From Candidatus Bathyarchaeum sp. (GTDB lineage: Archaea > Thermoproteota > Bathyarchaeia > Bathyarchaeales > Bathyarchaeaceae): a DNA stretch of 31,139 nt. The stretch lies in contig SOJY01000063.1 in assembly GCA_004376385.1 (NCBI GenBank), positions 1 through 31,139 on the forward strand. The letters are read 5' to 3'. How positions within the stretch are numbered: position 1 is the first letter of the stretch; each line of letters starts with the position of its first letter. The position numbers and the translations under genes are program-made. The notes under the pieces were generated by a model. The model did no database searches. It saw only the letters and a list, made by a program, of their open reading frames with translations, and was not told where the DNA came from. Below, one piece after another: positions 1-7,411 of this stretch.

Positions 1-131
1 GACTTTGGAAAAAAGGTTGTTTTCAACAATCAGCTGTTATTAGTCTCCTAATATGTTTAGTTTTTTGTGTCTGCTCTGAGGATTGTGTGTAGCTTTTTCA
101 GGCAGTAATATGCACATTTTCTGGCGTCATA

Positions 132-140
132 ATATTTAAT
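132..140 (+). promoter_or_regulatory. Probable TATA box for the transglutaminase-like gene
   Basis: AT-rich element ATATTTAAT lies about 35 bp before the start codon at 173, which would give a short leader of roughly 10 nt. The upstream 130 bases hold no convincing gene. Assigned from base composition and spacing only. Confidence 0.4.
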
Positions 141-172
141 ACTCTGGTTAAAAATAAGTACTGCAACAAAGA

Positions 173-1342
173 ATGGTTAAGTGTATGTCTTCACCACCCA
201 GACATCAGAAGATACTCATTGTCTCTCTTTTCATTTCGTTACTGCTTCTTCTATCTAACAGCTGCTTAGCCGCCACCCACAAATACAGCTACGAACTTCT
301 AGACAGTCCAGGCGGCTCCACAACTTATCGCTTAACGGTCTCAGTAACCGAAACGCTCTATGATTACTACAGTAGCCAAGACCATAAGCTCTACAGTTAC
401 GATTTCTCCAAATTCGTGACCCCAGACGCTCTGAAGCCAATCGCAGACGACCTATGGACCATCTACAGCAACAAAGAGGACTTCGCAAACGGCGTCCTCA
501 TGATATTACATCAGATTCCATACTTAGAAAGCGACCCCCAAAAATATCCCGTAGAAACCCTTGTTGAAAACGAGGGAGACTGCGACCTCTTCTCTATAAT
601 GGCAGCCTCCATAATGAAGGCGGGTGGACTCGATGTAGTCCTGCTTCTCCTTGAGCAGCAGGATCACATGCTGGTGGGTGTTCATCTGCCAGAAAGCCCA
701 AAGGATGCTAGGTCTCAGCTTTATTTTTACAGGCATGACGGAAAGAAATACTATGTAGGCGAGACTACTGGGGGTAAGTGGGAGACTGGGTGGCGCGTTG
801 GCGAGTGCCCGGAGATTCTTCGAAGATCATCAGCAAAAGTAATACCCCTAACGAATTATGAAAGGTCAGCTCCGGGGCAGGTTTCATCCAGCTACACTAT
901 CCCAGATTCCTCGGAGATTTACATGTCGCTTTCCACGAATTTCGCCGTTTATCAAAACGATGTAGAGATAAGTGGATCACTTTCGCCTTCCTTGGCTGGA
1001 GAAACAGTCACGTTATATGTCAGTTCGATGGGTTCTCCTTTAGTTATGCTGGCAACGGTTGTAACCGACTCCAACGGACAGTATTCCCACATCTGGTATG
1101 CTCCGCCCGGTGGAATATATTCTGTCAGAGCCAACTGGTCGGGAGACGAGGACTACAGCGGTGTAGACAGCAGCGCATTCAGCCTTGTGGTCATACCCTC
1201 TGAGTTGCTGATGGTCGGAGCCATTCTGATCATCTTTTTGGTGATTCTTCTAGTAGTGACGTTGGCAACGAGAGGAAAGACATCGGAAAATCAGGAAACC
1301 TTCGAAGAATGGGATTTCGCGGATTACCCCCAAGATTTCTGA
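173..1342 (+). CDS. Secreted/membrane-anchored transglutaminase-like protein with Ig-like domain
   Basis: 389 aa. A hydrophobic signal segment spans about residues 13-33. A papain-fold transglutaminase-like core follows: Cys137 in GDCD, His165 in DHMLVGV and Glu197 in YYVGETT are in the right order for a Cys-His-acid triad. Residues about 250-340 form a beta-rich Ig-like module, and residues 344-365 a C-terminal membrane segment followed by a short charged cytoplasmic tail. The architecture suggests an extracytoplasmic protein anchored by its C-terminus, with the catalytic domain outside. Such archaeal proteins are usually annotated as transglutaminase-like or cysteine protease-like; the substrate is unknown. 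The start at 173 is used; a second ATG at 185 would remove four residues without affecting the signal segment. It is followed 57 bp later by the B3/B4 gene, which has its own TATA-like element, so the two are probably separate units. Confidence 0.8.
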   Translation: MVKCMSSPPRHQKILIVSLFISLLLLLSNSCLAATHKYSYELLDSPGGSTTYRLTVSVTETLYDYYSSQDHKLYSYDFSKFVTPDALKPIADDLWTIYSNKEDFANGVLMILHQIPYLESDPQKYPVETLVENEGDCDLFSIMAASIMKAGGLDVVLLLLEQQDHMLVGVHLPESPKDARSQLYFYRHDGKKYYVGETTGGKWETGWRVGECPEILRRSSAKVIPLTNYERSAPGQVSSSYTIPDSSEIYMSLSTNFAVYQNDVEISGSLSPSLAGETVTLYVSSMGSPLVMLATVVTDSNGQYSHIWYAPPGGIYSVRANWSGDEDYSGVDSSAFSLVVIPSELLMVGAILIIFLVILLVVTLATRGKTSENQETFEEWDFADYPQDF

Positions 1343-1364
1343 AAACTTGTCTAACAGAAAAAAG

Positions 1365-1374
1365 CATAAAATAT
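1365..1374 (+). promoter_or_regulatory. Probable TATA box for the B3/B4-domain gene
   Basis: CATAAAATAT is centred about 30 bp upstream of the ATG at 1400, a spacing expected for a nearly leaderless archaeal transcript. No Shine-Dalgarno site is evident, which agrees with that reading. Confidence 0.5.
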
Positions 1375-1399
1375 TCCAAGTTACGGGGACGACGGAGCC

Positions 1400-2062
1400 A
1401 TGAGCCTGAAAATCGATTCTAAACTCAACACTCGTTTTCCAGACCTTACTGCTCTTACGCTCCAAGTTAAAGACGTGAAGATTCAGAAGAGAGACGCTGA
1501 GCTGGAAAAATTCAAGCTTGAGATAGTTAAGCAGGTTAGGAGAGAGTATGACCTAGACGCGGTAAAGGATCAGCCGATTTTCAGGTCTTACCGAAGCTTT
1601 TTCTGGAGAATAGGAATAGATCCCACAAAAATCCGTCCAGCAGCAGAGGCTCTGATCCGAAGAATTCTAGCAGGAAAAAACCTTCCATGCATAAACACTC
1701 TTGTTGACGCCTACAACCTAGCTTCTATTAAGAGCAGAATTGCCTTAGCAACCTTTGATGCGGATAAACTGGAGGGAAACCTTCTCATGAGATTCGCAGA
1801 AGAGGGCAAGCAGTTCTATGGAATTGGAATGGAGAAACCTTTGGTCTTGAAAGGTGGAGAGATAGTTGTCTCCGACGAAGAGAAGCTGATAGCTGTTTAT
1901 CCGTATCGGGATGCTGACAACACAAAAGTAACCGAGAAAACAGAAAACGTATCAATAGTGGTTTGCGGAGTTCCCGGCATAAACGAAGAAACATTAGAAA
2001 ATGCCTCACGCGTTGCACTGGAGTATATAAATTGTTTCTGTGACGGAGAAAACCGGAAATAG
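1400..2062 (+). CDS. B3/B4 tRNA-binding-domain protein (PheT B3/B4-like)
   Basis: 220 aa soluble protein resembling stand-alone B3/B4 domains (PF03483 type), the module found in the beta subunit of phenylalanyl-tRNA synthetase. Diagnostic stretches are FRSYRSFFWRIGIDPTKIRPAAEAL (about residues 62-86, shown here only as a family-typical block), the following INTLVDAYNLASIKSRI helix, and the C-terminal AVYPYRDADNTKV segment. In PheRS this domain sits in or near the editing region. Free-standing copies are widespread and are suspected of editing or binding aminoacyl compounds, but a reaction is not established. Placement beside amino-acid biosynthesis genes is suggestive only. Length is normal for the family and no residues look broken. 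Confidence 0.75.
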   Translation: MSLKIDSKLNTRFPDLTALTLQVKDVKIQKRDAELEKFKLEIVKQVRREYDLDAVKDQPIFRSYRSFFWRIGIDPTKIRPAAEALIRRILAGKNLPCINTLVDAYNLASIKSRIALATFDADKLEGNLLMRFAEEGKQFYGIGMEKPLVLKGGEIVVSDEEKLIAVYPYRDADNTKVTEKTENVSIVVCGVPGINEETLENASRVALEYINCFCDGENRK

Positions 2063-2110
2063 CGGTCTCTTACAGCGAGAAATGTGGTCTTGCGGCTAGG
2101 TTAGATAAAC

Positions 2111-2118
2111 ATTTATAG
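2111..2118 (+). promoter_or_regulatory. Probable TATA box for the 137-aa charged protein gene
   Basis: ATTTATAG lies about 52 bp before the ATG at 2167, giving a predicted leader of about 25 nt. It is the only good AT-rich element in the 104-bp gap after the B3/B4 gene. Confidence 0.4.
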
Positions 2119-2166
2119 TGTTGATGTGTGTAGTAAATTTCATCTAGTTTCAGGGTATAGAGTGCT

Positions 2167-2580
2167 ATGACAGAAGAAACGAAGCCCCAAACCGAAGAAC
2201 CCCAAACAGAAGAAACCCAAACTGAAGAACAACAAACCGAAGAACCCGAAAAAGAACCAAACCAAATCGAAGAAGTAACAAAACTTTCGATTGATAAACC
2301 GTCTGACTTCAAATTCCATGCAGCTTATCTTGCTTATTCTAAGACATGGGATAAAATAGCCTCACCAAACACTAGAACTGAATTGAACGATATGTTGTTA
2401 TCCCTTTCTAAGGAAGAGATGGATTACTCAAGCTTCTACAGAGCATTAGATGACTATAGAAGGCGCGGTTCCAAACACTACGAATTCTCAAGAGAACGCA
2501 TAGAAACACAAAGAAAACGAGACTGGCGAAAAAAACAGACCAGAAGCCAAAGAAACCAAAGACACAAAGGAAAACACTAA
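2167..2580 (+). CDS. Hypothetical protein with acidic Glu/Thr/Gln repeat head and basic tail
   Basis: 137 aa, family not recognised. Residues 1-39 are a low-complexity acidic segment of degenerate TEE(P/T)QTEE units, likely disordered. Residues about 40-105 could form a small helical domain (KFHAAYLAYSKTWDKIA, then ELNDMLLSLSKEEMDY, then SSFYRALDDYRRR). The C-terminal 30 residues are strongly basic (RKRDWRKKQTRSQRNQR), which hints at nucleic-acid or ribosome binding. It has no signal peptide or membrane segment. The gene stands alone between a plus-strand neighbour and the convergent lysine operon. The middle part has ordinary codon use and no stop, and a TATA-like element precedes it, so it is probably real; function unknown. 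Confidence 0.6.
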   Translation: MTEETKPQTEEPQTEETQTEEQQTEEPEKEPNQIEEVTKLSIDKPSDFKFHAAYLAYSKTWDKIASPNTRTELNDMLLSLSKEEMDYSSFYRALDDYRRRGSKHYEFSRERIETQRKRDWRKKQTRSQRNQRHKGKH

Positions 2581-2622
2581 ATCTTCCCGTGCCTTTTTCA
2601 AAGCATCATAATTTTTGTGCCT

Positions 2623-3618
2623 TTAAAGCGCATCTATTATTGCGTCTGTAACCTGCTTTGTGGACGAAGAGCCTCCAAGGTCAGGAGTCAAAACTTTTCC
2701 TTCTTCCAGAACGGATACGACAGCTTTTTCGACGCGTTCAGCCCACCGGTTTTCGCCGAGATAATCCAGCATCATCTTAGACGCCAAAATAGCAGCCATA
2801 GGATTCGCAATTCCCCTTCCTGCAAGCCTAGGAGCAGAACCGTGAACAGGCTCAAACAGGGCATAATCTGCTCCTATGTTGGCGCTTGGAGCTAAACCTA
2901 ATCCTCCAACTAAACCCGCCGCCTCATCCGAGAGAATATCCCCGAAAAGGTTTGAGGTTACAATAACGTCGAAAATGTGAGGTTTAAGAACGAGCCTCAT
3001 GGCTGTAACGTCAACAAATGCCTCTTCCACTTCCACGTCAGGATAATCTTCCGCAACTTTGCGTGAAACCTCAAGAAATAGACCATCCGACTTACGCAAC
3101 ACATTCGCCTTAGTAACTACGGTCACCTTTTTGCGCCGCTTCATTGCCAAATCAAAAGCAAACCGTGTGATCAGTTCAGTCGCCTTTCTTGTGATTACCC
3201 TGAGGGTATAGGCAGAATCGGGCAGTTCAAACTCCATGCCGCTGTACAAGCCTTCTGTGTTCTCTCGCACAATCACCAAGTCAACATCTTTCATGCTTTT
3301 CTGAATAGGATAGCTCTTGGCGGGTCTAACATTAGCATATAATCCCAAGGCACGCCTCAACGTTATGATCGCGCTTTTGTAGCCAGGCACACCAACAGGA
3401 GTGGTGGTAGCCCCAAACAAGCAAGCTTGGGTCTTCCGTATTTCCGTTAAGACTTCATCAGGCACTGGAGTACCAGTTTTTTTGAAAACCTCGTACCCAA
3501 TCTCCATGTAACGGCAATCAAAAGTTAAGTCTGTGCTCTCCAGTAAACGGACAGCTTCAGGAACAACCTCAGCCCCAATTCCAGGACCCGGAATAACGGC
3601 TAGCTTATACGTTGTCAT
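2623..3618 (-). CDS. Homoisocitrate dehydrogenase (isopropylmalate dehydrogenase family)
   Basis: 331 aa NAD-dependent beta-decarboxylating dehydrogenase. In context it would convert homoisocitrate to 2-oxoadipate in the alpha-aminoadipate lysine route. Family marks: GPGIG near the N-terminus, the substrate loop LRRALGLYANVRPAKS (about residues 87-102), VIVRENTEGLYSG, the lysine and aspartates of the metal site (TKANVLR; TSNLFGDILSDEAAGLVGGLG) and FEPVHGSAP. YANVRP with the following AKS resembles homoisocitrate dehydrogenases and methanogen AksF more than bacterial LeuB (usually FANLRP), but sequence alone does not exclude isopropylmalate. It is the last gene of the four-gene unit and its start overlaps the small hydro-lyase subunit gene by 14 bp. 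No clear T-tract follows it on the minus strand. Assignment to lysine rests mainly on adjacency to lysWXYZJK. Confidence 0.8.
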   Translation of the reverse strand: MTTYKLAVIPGPGIGAEVVPEAVRLLESTDLTFDCRYMEIGYEVFKKTGTPVPDEVLTEIRKTQACLFGATTTPVGVPGYKSAIITLRRALGLYANVRPAKSYPIQKSMKDVDLVIVRENTEGLYSGMEFELPDSAYTLRVITRKATELITRFAFDLAMKRRKKVTVVTKANVLRKSDGLFLEVSRKVAEDYPDVEVEEAFVDVTAMRLVLKPHIFDVIVTSNLFGDILSDEAAGLVGGLGLAPSANIGADYALFEPVHGSAPRLAGRGIANPMAAILASKMMLDYLGENRWAERVEKAVVSVLEEGKVLTPDLGGSSSTKQVTDAIIDAL

Positions 3619-4090
3619 AGCCGTCGCTTCGGAGAAAGTTTACTAAACCGCCCTTCTCCACGATCCTCTGCATGAATTCGGGCAGCGGCTTCGCCTTGAG
3701 AACTATGTCCTTAGTTTTGTCGCGTACCTCACCAGTTTTGATGTTTATTTCAATGTCGTCGCCATCATCAATCTTGTCAGCGTCTTCACAAACAAAGAGC
3801 GGAAGCCCAATGTTTATGGAGTTCCTGAAGAAAATTCGGGCAAACGTTTTGGCTATAACTGCACTGACTCCCGCAGCCTTTATTGCCACAGGAGAATGTT
3901 CCCTAGATGAACCGCAGCCGAAGTTGCTTCCCGCAACTATAACGTCTCCCTCTTCTACTTCCTTAGCGAATTCTGGTCGGTACTCTATGAATGCTATTTC
4001 GCCTAACCGTTTCCTGTCGGTTGTAACAGTGTATCTTCCGGGCGTGATAACGTCTGTGTTTATGTCGTCTCCAAATTTCCATGCTCTCAT
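3605..4090 (-). CDS. Homoaconitase/isopropylmalate isomerase small subunit
   Basis: 161 aa swivel subunit of a two-subunit aconitase-family hydro-lyase. It has DDINTDVITPGRY at the N-terminus, the GSNFGCGSSREHSP motif (about residues 54-67) and AKTFARIFFRNSINIGLPLF. The substrate-specificity loop after the glycine-arginine reads YTVTTD. In methanogen enzymes this loop distinguishes homoaconitase (YLRT) from isopropylmalate isomerase (YLVY); the sequence here matches neither, so specificity cannot be read off. It overlaps the large subunit gene by 4 bp (translational coupling) and the downstream dehydrogenase by 14 bp. Context favours homocitrate to homoisocitrate; a dual role in leucine synthesis remains possible. 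Confidence 0.8.
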   Translation of the reverse strand: MRAWKFGDDINTDVITPGRYTVTTDRKRLGEIAFIEYRPEFAKEVEEGDVIVAGSNFGCGSSREHSPVAIKAAGVSAVIAKTFARIFFRNSINIGLPLFVCEDADKIDDGDDIEINIKTGEVRDKTKDIVLKAKPLPEFMQRIVEKGGLVNFLRSDGYDNV

Positions 4091-5334
4091 ATGTAATCCC
4101 TCGGATCAACAATCTTTCCGGTTAACGCGGCTGCCGCAACTGTTGCTGGAGAAGCTAAAATAATTTCCGCTTTCGGATGTCCCATTCTTCCAGTGAAGTT
4201 TCGGTTCTGGCTTGAAATACAAACCTCTCCCTCACACAATACTCCCTCGTGTCTACCTACGCAGGCGCCACAGCTGGGGTTGCATACGGTTGCACCCGCC
4301 GTAACTAGGTCCTGCAGGTAACCCTTCTCGAAGGCTGCAAAGTAAATATCCTCAGAAGCAGGAGAAATTATGAATCTAACGTTTCGGGCAATCTTTTTGC
4401 CTTTCAAGATTCTTGTAGCAACCTCGATGTCCTCTAATCTTCCGTTCGTGCATGTTCCCAGAAAGGCTTGATCTATGGGTTTTCCTTCAACCGCGGAGAC
4501 AGGCTCCACGTTGTCTACTACTGGAGGAAGCGCAACTTGAGGCTCAACATCTTCAACCTCTATCTCATATTCATCCGCGTAAACTGCATCTTTGTCGCTT
4601 CTGAAGATTTTTCCTGTTCTTCCTCCCAGAAAATCGAGTGTCTTCTGGTCAGCTTCAACTATGCCGTTTTTGCCTCCCATCTCAATAGCCATGTTACACA
4701 AGGTCAAACGGGAAGCGATGCTTGCGTTCTTCACGTAGTCTCCGGTGAACTCGCAGGCTTTGTAGAGGGCGCCGTCGGCTCTAACGTCTCCAACAATACT
4801 GAGGATAACGTCTTTGGTGTAGACACCTTTCTTTGTTGAGCCAGTTAAATTGAATTTTATGCTTTCAGGAACCTTGAACCAGCATTTTCCAGTAGCCATG
4901 GCTCCCCCAATGTCAGTTGACCCCAAACCAGTTGTGAAGGCGCCCAAGGCTCCTTCGGTGCAGGTGTGAGAATCAGCTCCAACAAGAACGTCTCCGGGAG
5001 CGATGAATTTTTCAACCAAAAGCTGGTGACAGACTCCGTTAGTGAAGAACCCAGAAAGGTTCTGGTCCATAACAAATTTTCTTGATTTTTGGTGCATAGT
5101 TGCTCCTGCTACAGTTGGCGCAGGAAAGAAGTGGTCGAACACGATTATGACGCGGTCTTTGTCGAAGACTTTGTCCGTGATTTTGTAGAAGCTTTCGATG
5201 GCTAAAGGTCCCGTGGAATCGTGGGCCATAGTATAGCTTACGTCGGCGACTACATAGTCTCCGGGAGCCACTTCTTTTTTGTGCGAAGCGTTGGCTAAGA
5301 TTTTTTCAGTTATTGTAGATGCCATCTTTTTCAA
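4087..5334 (-). CDS. Homoaconitase/isopropylmalate isomerase large subunit
   Basis: 415 aa catalytic subunit of the aconitase superfamily, carrying the [4Fe-4S] cluster. Cluster ligands are visible as Cys295 (GTCTNGR) and Cys355/Cys358 (PSCGAC). Other family blocks are AHDSTGPLAI, DHFFPAP, GADSHTCTEGALGAF (about 119-133) and SSQNRNFTGRMGHP near the C-terminus. Length is typical of the archaeal two-subunit LeuC/HacA class. It partners with the small subunit encoded immediately downstream (ATGA overlap) and is itself coupled to the upstream homocitrate synthase by a 4-bp overlap. Homoaconitase is inferred from pathway context. Confidence 0.85.
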   Translation of the reverse strand: MKKMASTITEKILANASHKKEVAPGDYVVADVSYTMAHDSTGPLAIESFYKITDKVFDKDRVIIVFDHFFPAPTVAGATMHQKSRKFVMDQNLSGFFTNGVCHQLLVEKFIAPGDVLVGADSHTCTEGALGAFTTGLGSTDIGGAMATGKCWFKVPESIKFNLTGSTKKGVYTKDVILSIVGDVRADGALYKACEFTGDYVKNASIASRLTLCNMAIEMGGKNGIVEADQKTLDFLGGRTGKIFRSDKDAVYADEYEIEVEDVEPQVALPPVVDNVEPVSAVEGKPIDQAFLGTCTNGRLEDIEVATRILKGKKIARNVRFIISPASEDIYFAAFEKGYLQDLVTAGATVCNPSCGACVGRHEGVLCEGEVCISSQNRNFTGRMGHPKAEIILASPATVAAAALTGKIVDPRDYI

Positions 5335-6572
5335 CTCTTTTCAATTTCACGTATTATTTCTTTAATTTCATCTGGAGTGTAGGAACTTCTTCGTCCATCG
5401 CGAGAAAAGGAGACCTTTACTCTCTCAAGAACCTTTCTCGCTGTCTCATCAGAGATTTTAAGACCCAACTCTTTTTCTGCCACAAAAATGATTCCGTGTC
5501 TTCCGCTAAGTTCATCTATGTACACTTTTCGTCTTTGACCCATCATCCTAGGCGGATAAAACTCGTATGTGGTCGGGTTAACGAGAACTCCATGCTGGTG
5601 TATGCCTGAACTGTGGGCGTTTACGTTATTTCCCGTCAACGGTTTGTGAGGAGGCATTCTTATTCCCGAAATCTCTTGAACAAGATTAGATAATGAAGTT
5701 AGTTGGCTCATCTCAAAGGAGCTTGCTCCATACAATATGTGCAGGGCAGGAATAATTTCTTCTGTCATTGTTATTCCCGCTCTTTCTCCTAAACCATTCA
5801 CAGATGTCGATACTGTTGATGCGCCAGCTTCTACAGATGCCAACGAATTTGCGAGAGCTAAACCAAGGTCGTTGTGGCAATGAACCTCGATTGGAATATC
5901 TATTTCTTTTCCGATTTCTCTGACTAGAAACGCCATTCCGTTTGGGCTTACGCATCCCAGAGTGTCAACGACTCTTGCTCGGTCTGCCCCTGCTTCCTCT
6001 GCTGTCTTGTAGGCTTTCTTCAAGAAATTCAGGTCGTTTTCTCGGGTTGTGTCCTCTGCGCTGTAGATGACAAAAAGCCCATAACTTTCTGCGTAACTGA
6101 TCATTTCAGTAAGCTTTTCCAGATACGTCTCTTTGCTCATGCCCTTGAACTTGTATTTCCGGTGATAAGGAGAAATGGAAAGGGACACCACGATGCCGTC
6201 GGCTCCGCTGTCCGCGACAACAGCAATATCCTCTTTTTTTGCGCGGGCGAAAGCGGATAGTTGAGCATCCAAATTCAGTTTAACTAGGGCGTCGACACAT
6301 TTTCTCTGTTTCTCTGAGGCGGCTGGGAATCCAGATTCTATCTGCGGTATCCCCACTTCATCCAGTTTCTTGGCGATTTTCAGTTTGTCTTCTATACTAA
6401 ATATTACGCCGGGGGTCTGTTCTCCCTCTCGTAGAGTGCTGTCATGAACAATATATTCGTCTAAGGAGGGAGCGTTGTAGTTAGCGAAGTTGTAGGGGCT
6501 TGAAAGAATACCTTCCCTTTTCAGTTTCTTTAGTAGCTTTTGCCCCTGTTCGTTAACATATTCTTCTTCCAC
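5331..6572 (-). CDS. Homocitrate synthase (LeuA/NifV/AksA family)
   Basis: 413 aa, GTG start with a GGAGG site 10 nt upstream. It would condense acetyl-CoA with 2-oxoglutarate, the committed step of alpha-aminoadipate lysine synthesis. The TIM-barrel motifs are DSTLREGEQ (44-52), the metal ligands His231/His233 in HCHND, GLGERAGIT (260-268) and the catalytic-histidine region HSSGIHQHG (320-328). The Ile after ERAG resembles homocitrate synthases (ERNGIT in Thermus), where LeuA proteins usually have Asn. The SGFPAAS segment, in contrast, is LeuA/AksA-like. The protein stops without the LeuA C-terminal leucine-binding regulatory domain, so leucine-type feedback is not expected. First gene of the unit, with a strong TATA box upstream. 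Isopropylmalate or citramalate synthase is the main alternative. Confidence 0.78.
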   Translation of the reverse strand: MEEEYVNEQGQKLLKKLKREGILSSPYNFANYNAPSLDEYIVHDSTLREGEQTPGVIFSIEDKLKIAKKLDEVGIPQIESGFPAASEKQRKCVDALVKLNLDAQLSAFARAKKEDIAVVADSGADGIVVSLSISPYHRKYKFKGMSKETYLEKLTEMISYAESYGLFVIYSAEDTTRENDLNFLKKAYKTAEEAGADRARVVDTLGCVSPNGMAFLVREIGKEIDIPIEVHCHNDLGLALANSLASVEAGASTVSTSVNGLGERAGITMTEEIIPALHILYGASSFEMSQLTSLSNLVQEISGIRMPPHKPLTGNNVNAHSSGIHQHGVLVNPTTYEFYPPRMMGQRRKVYIDELSGRHGIIFVAEKELGLKISDETARKVLERVKVSFSRDGRRSSYTPDEIKEIIREIEKS

Positions 6573-6638
6573 TTCGGTGAGCCCTCCTTTTCACACTGTT
6601 TTGTTAATTAGGTTTCGGAAGAATACAAAACGCACAAA

Positions 6639-6650
6639 CATATATACTTT
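6639..6650 (-). promoter_or_regulatory. TATA box of the homocitrate synthase operon
   Basis: Read on the minus strand, AAAGTATATATG precedes the GTG start at 6572 by about 70 bp, so the leader would be around 45 nt and includes a GGAGG ribosome site. It is the best TATA match in the 155-bp gap between homocitrate synthase and the lrp gene. Two GTTTC(T/G)GAA motifs (6612-6620, 6692-6700) flank it. Confidence 0.6.
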
Positions 6651-6691
6651 ATGTAAAAATGACGCGTGTAGAATACGAAAAGATTACTGCC

Positions 6692-6702
6692 GTTTCTGAA
6701 AC
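6692..6702. promoter_or_regulatory. Candidate regulator site: palindrome GTTTCTGAAAC
   Basis: An 11-bp perfect palindrome (GTTTC-T-GAAAC) sits upstream of the homocitrate synthase TATA box. Near copies are GGTTTCGGAA at 6611-6620, in the predicted leader, and GGTTTCTGAA at 7181-7190, beside the predicted lrp TATA box. Shared placement around the Lrp-type gene suggests a regulator site; this is inference from repetition and position. Confidence 0.4.
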
Positions 6703-6727
6703 CGTAATCATGTATTGTAATGGAAGT

Positions 6728-7147
6728 TTACCAGCTGCGTAAGATTATCATGGTGTTTGTGTTGGAGACGCCCGTGAGTCGTCGTATCTTCTCAAGGCAG
6801 TCGTTGACCTCGGTTATGTTTAATCCTGATATGGTAACGGCGATGTCGTATTCTCCAGTGATCTCGTAGACTGTTTCCACGTTAGAGAACTGCTTGAGCG
6901 CTTTGGAAACATCCGAGGTCGGCAAAGACGGATCTACTGAAAGAAGAGCTATGGCTTCTGTGCCTTCTGTGAGTCCAACCTTGACGGTGAATCGCTGTAT
7001 TGTCCCCGAATCAACAAGGGCTTTGATTCTCTTCCGAACAGCTCCCTCAGACAAGCCAATTCTCTTTCCGATGTCGCTGTAGGTGGCTCGACCATCATGT
7101 TTCAGAATTTCGATTATCTCCTTGTCTGTATTATCCACTTTTTTCAC
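6728..7147 (-). CDS. Lrp/AsnC-family regulator, LysM-like
   Basis: 139 aa from the GTG at 7147, which begins the normal family N-terminus (VDNTDKEIIEILKHDGRATYSDIGKRIGLSE, described in parts). An AsnC-type helix-turn-helix occupies about residues 1-50 (YSDIGKRIGLSEGAVRKRIKAL) and a C-terminal RAM/ACT-like effector domain follows (AIALLSVDP, VYEITGEYDIAVTI, GVSNTNTMI). Family members bind amino acids and act as octamers or dimers. Lying between the homocitrate synthase operon and the divergent lysW operon, it is placed like Sulfolobus LysM and probably controls lysine synthesis. The frame stays open to an ATG at 7246, but the extra 33 residues are unlike the family, and a TATA-like TTAAATTTT lies about 28 bp upstream of 7147, so I prefer the short, possibly leaderless form. 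An in-frame GTG at 7153 is an alternative. Confidence 0.85.
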   Translation of the reverse strand: MKKVDNTDKEIIEILKHDGRATYSDIGKRIGLSEGAVRKRIKALVDSGTIQRFTVKVGLTEGTEAIALLSVDPSLPTSDVSKALKQFSNVETVYEITGEYDIAVTISGLNITEVNDCLEKIRRLTGVSNTNTMIILRSW

Positions 7148-7170
7148 GCCCACTGTATTACAGTTGCGGA

Positions 7171-7179
7171 AAAATTTAA
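7171..7179 (-). promoter_or_regulatory. Probable TATA box of the LysM-like regulator
   Basis: TTAAATTTT on the minus strand is centred about 28 bp upstream of the chosen GTG start at 7147, consistent with leaderless transcription. The motif GGTTTCTGAA (7181-7190, plus strand) abuts it on the promoter-distal side, where BRE would lie, suggesting autoregulation. Confidence 0.4.
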
Positions 7180-7295
7180 CGGTTTCTGAACGTTTTGCAG
7201 CAGATTCGCAACGATTTCCGTATCCCGTCTCCCCTTTTCTCACCATAACTTGGAATATTTGTTGTTTGGATTTTTGACGGTTACAGCACCAATCC

Positions 7296-7308
7296 TACGA
7301 ATTTCGTA
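7296..7308. promoter_or_regulatory. Palindromic operator candidate upstream of lysW
   Basis: TACGAA-T-TTCGTA is a perfect 13-bp palindrome 50-60 bp upstream of the lysW TATA box. A degenerate copy, ACGATTTCCGTAT, lies at 7211-7223. The half-motif CGAAATTC (7349-7356), inverted relative to GAATTTCG at 7299-7306, touches the TATA box. Lrp-family proteins bind such semi-palindromes in multiple copies; the divergent LysM-like regulator is the obvious candidate. Confidence 0.5.
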
Positions 7309-7355
7309 TAATAAGTTGGAAAACGTGCAAAACCATCAGTTAGAAATCCGAAATT

Positions 7356-7365
7356 CTTATAAATA
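7356..7365 (+). promoter_or_regulatory. TATA box of the lysW operon
   Basis: CTTATAAATA is a strong archaeal TATA match. Transcription would begin near 7387, giving a leader of about 25 nt with a GAGGTG ribosome site at 7400-7405 before the GTG at 7412. Confidence 0.7.
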
Positions 7366-7411
7366 GCAACCTTTTCTATAAGGTTTCATCTAAACCAAAG
7401 AGGTGGAAGTT

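Noticed and set aside
2623..6572. Reading the four-gene operon as leuABCD for leucine only
   Set aside because: The synthase lacks the LeuA regulatory domain, has an ERAGIT homocitrate-like motif, and the operon adjoins lysWXYZJK under a LysM-like regulator. A dual role is left open in the findings.
7148..7246. Extended N-terminus for the LysM-like regulator (ATG at 7246)
   Set aside because: The extra 33 residues are basic and unlike Lrp/AsnC N-termini, and a TATA-like element plus operator-like motif lie within them, which fits a start at 7147.
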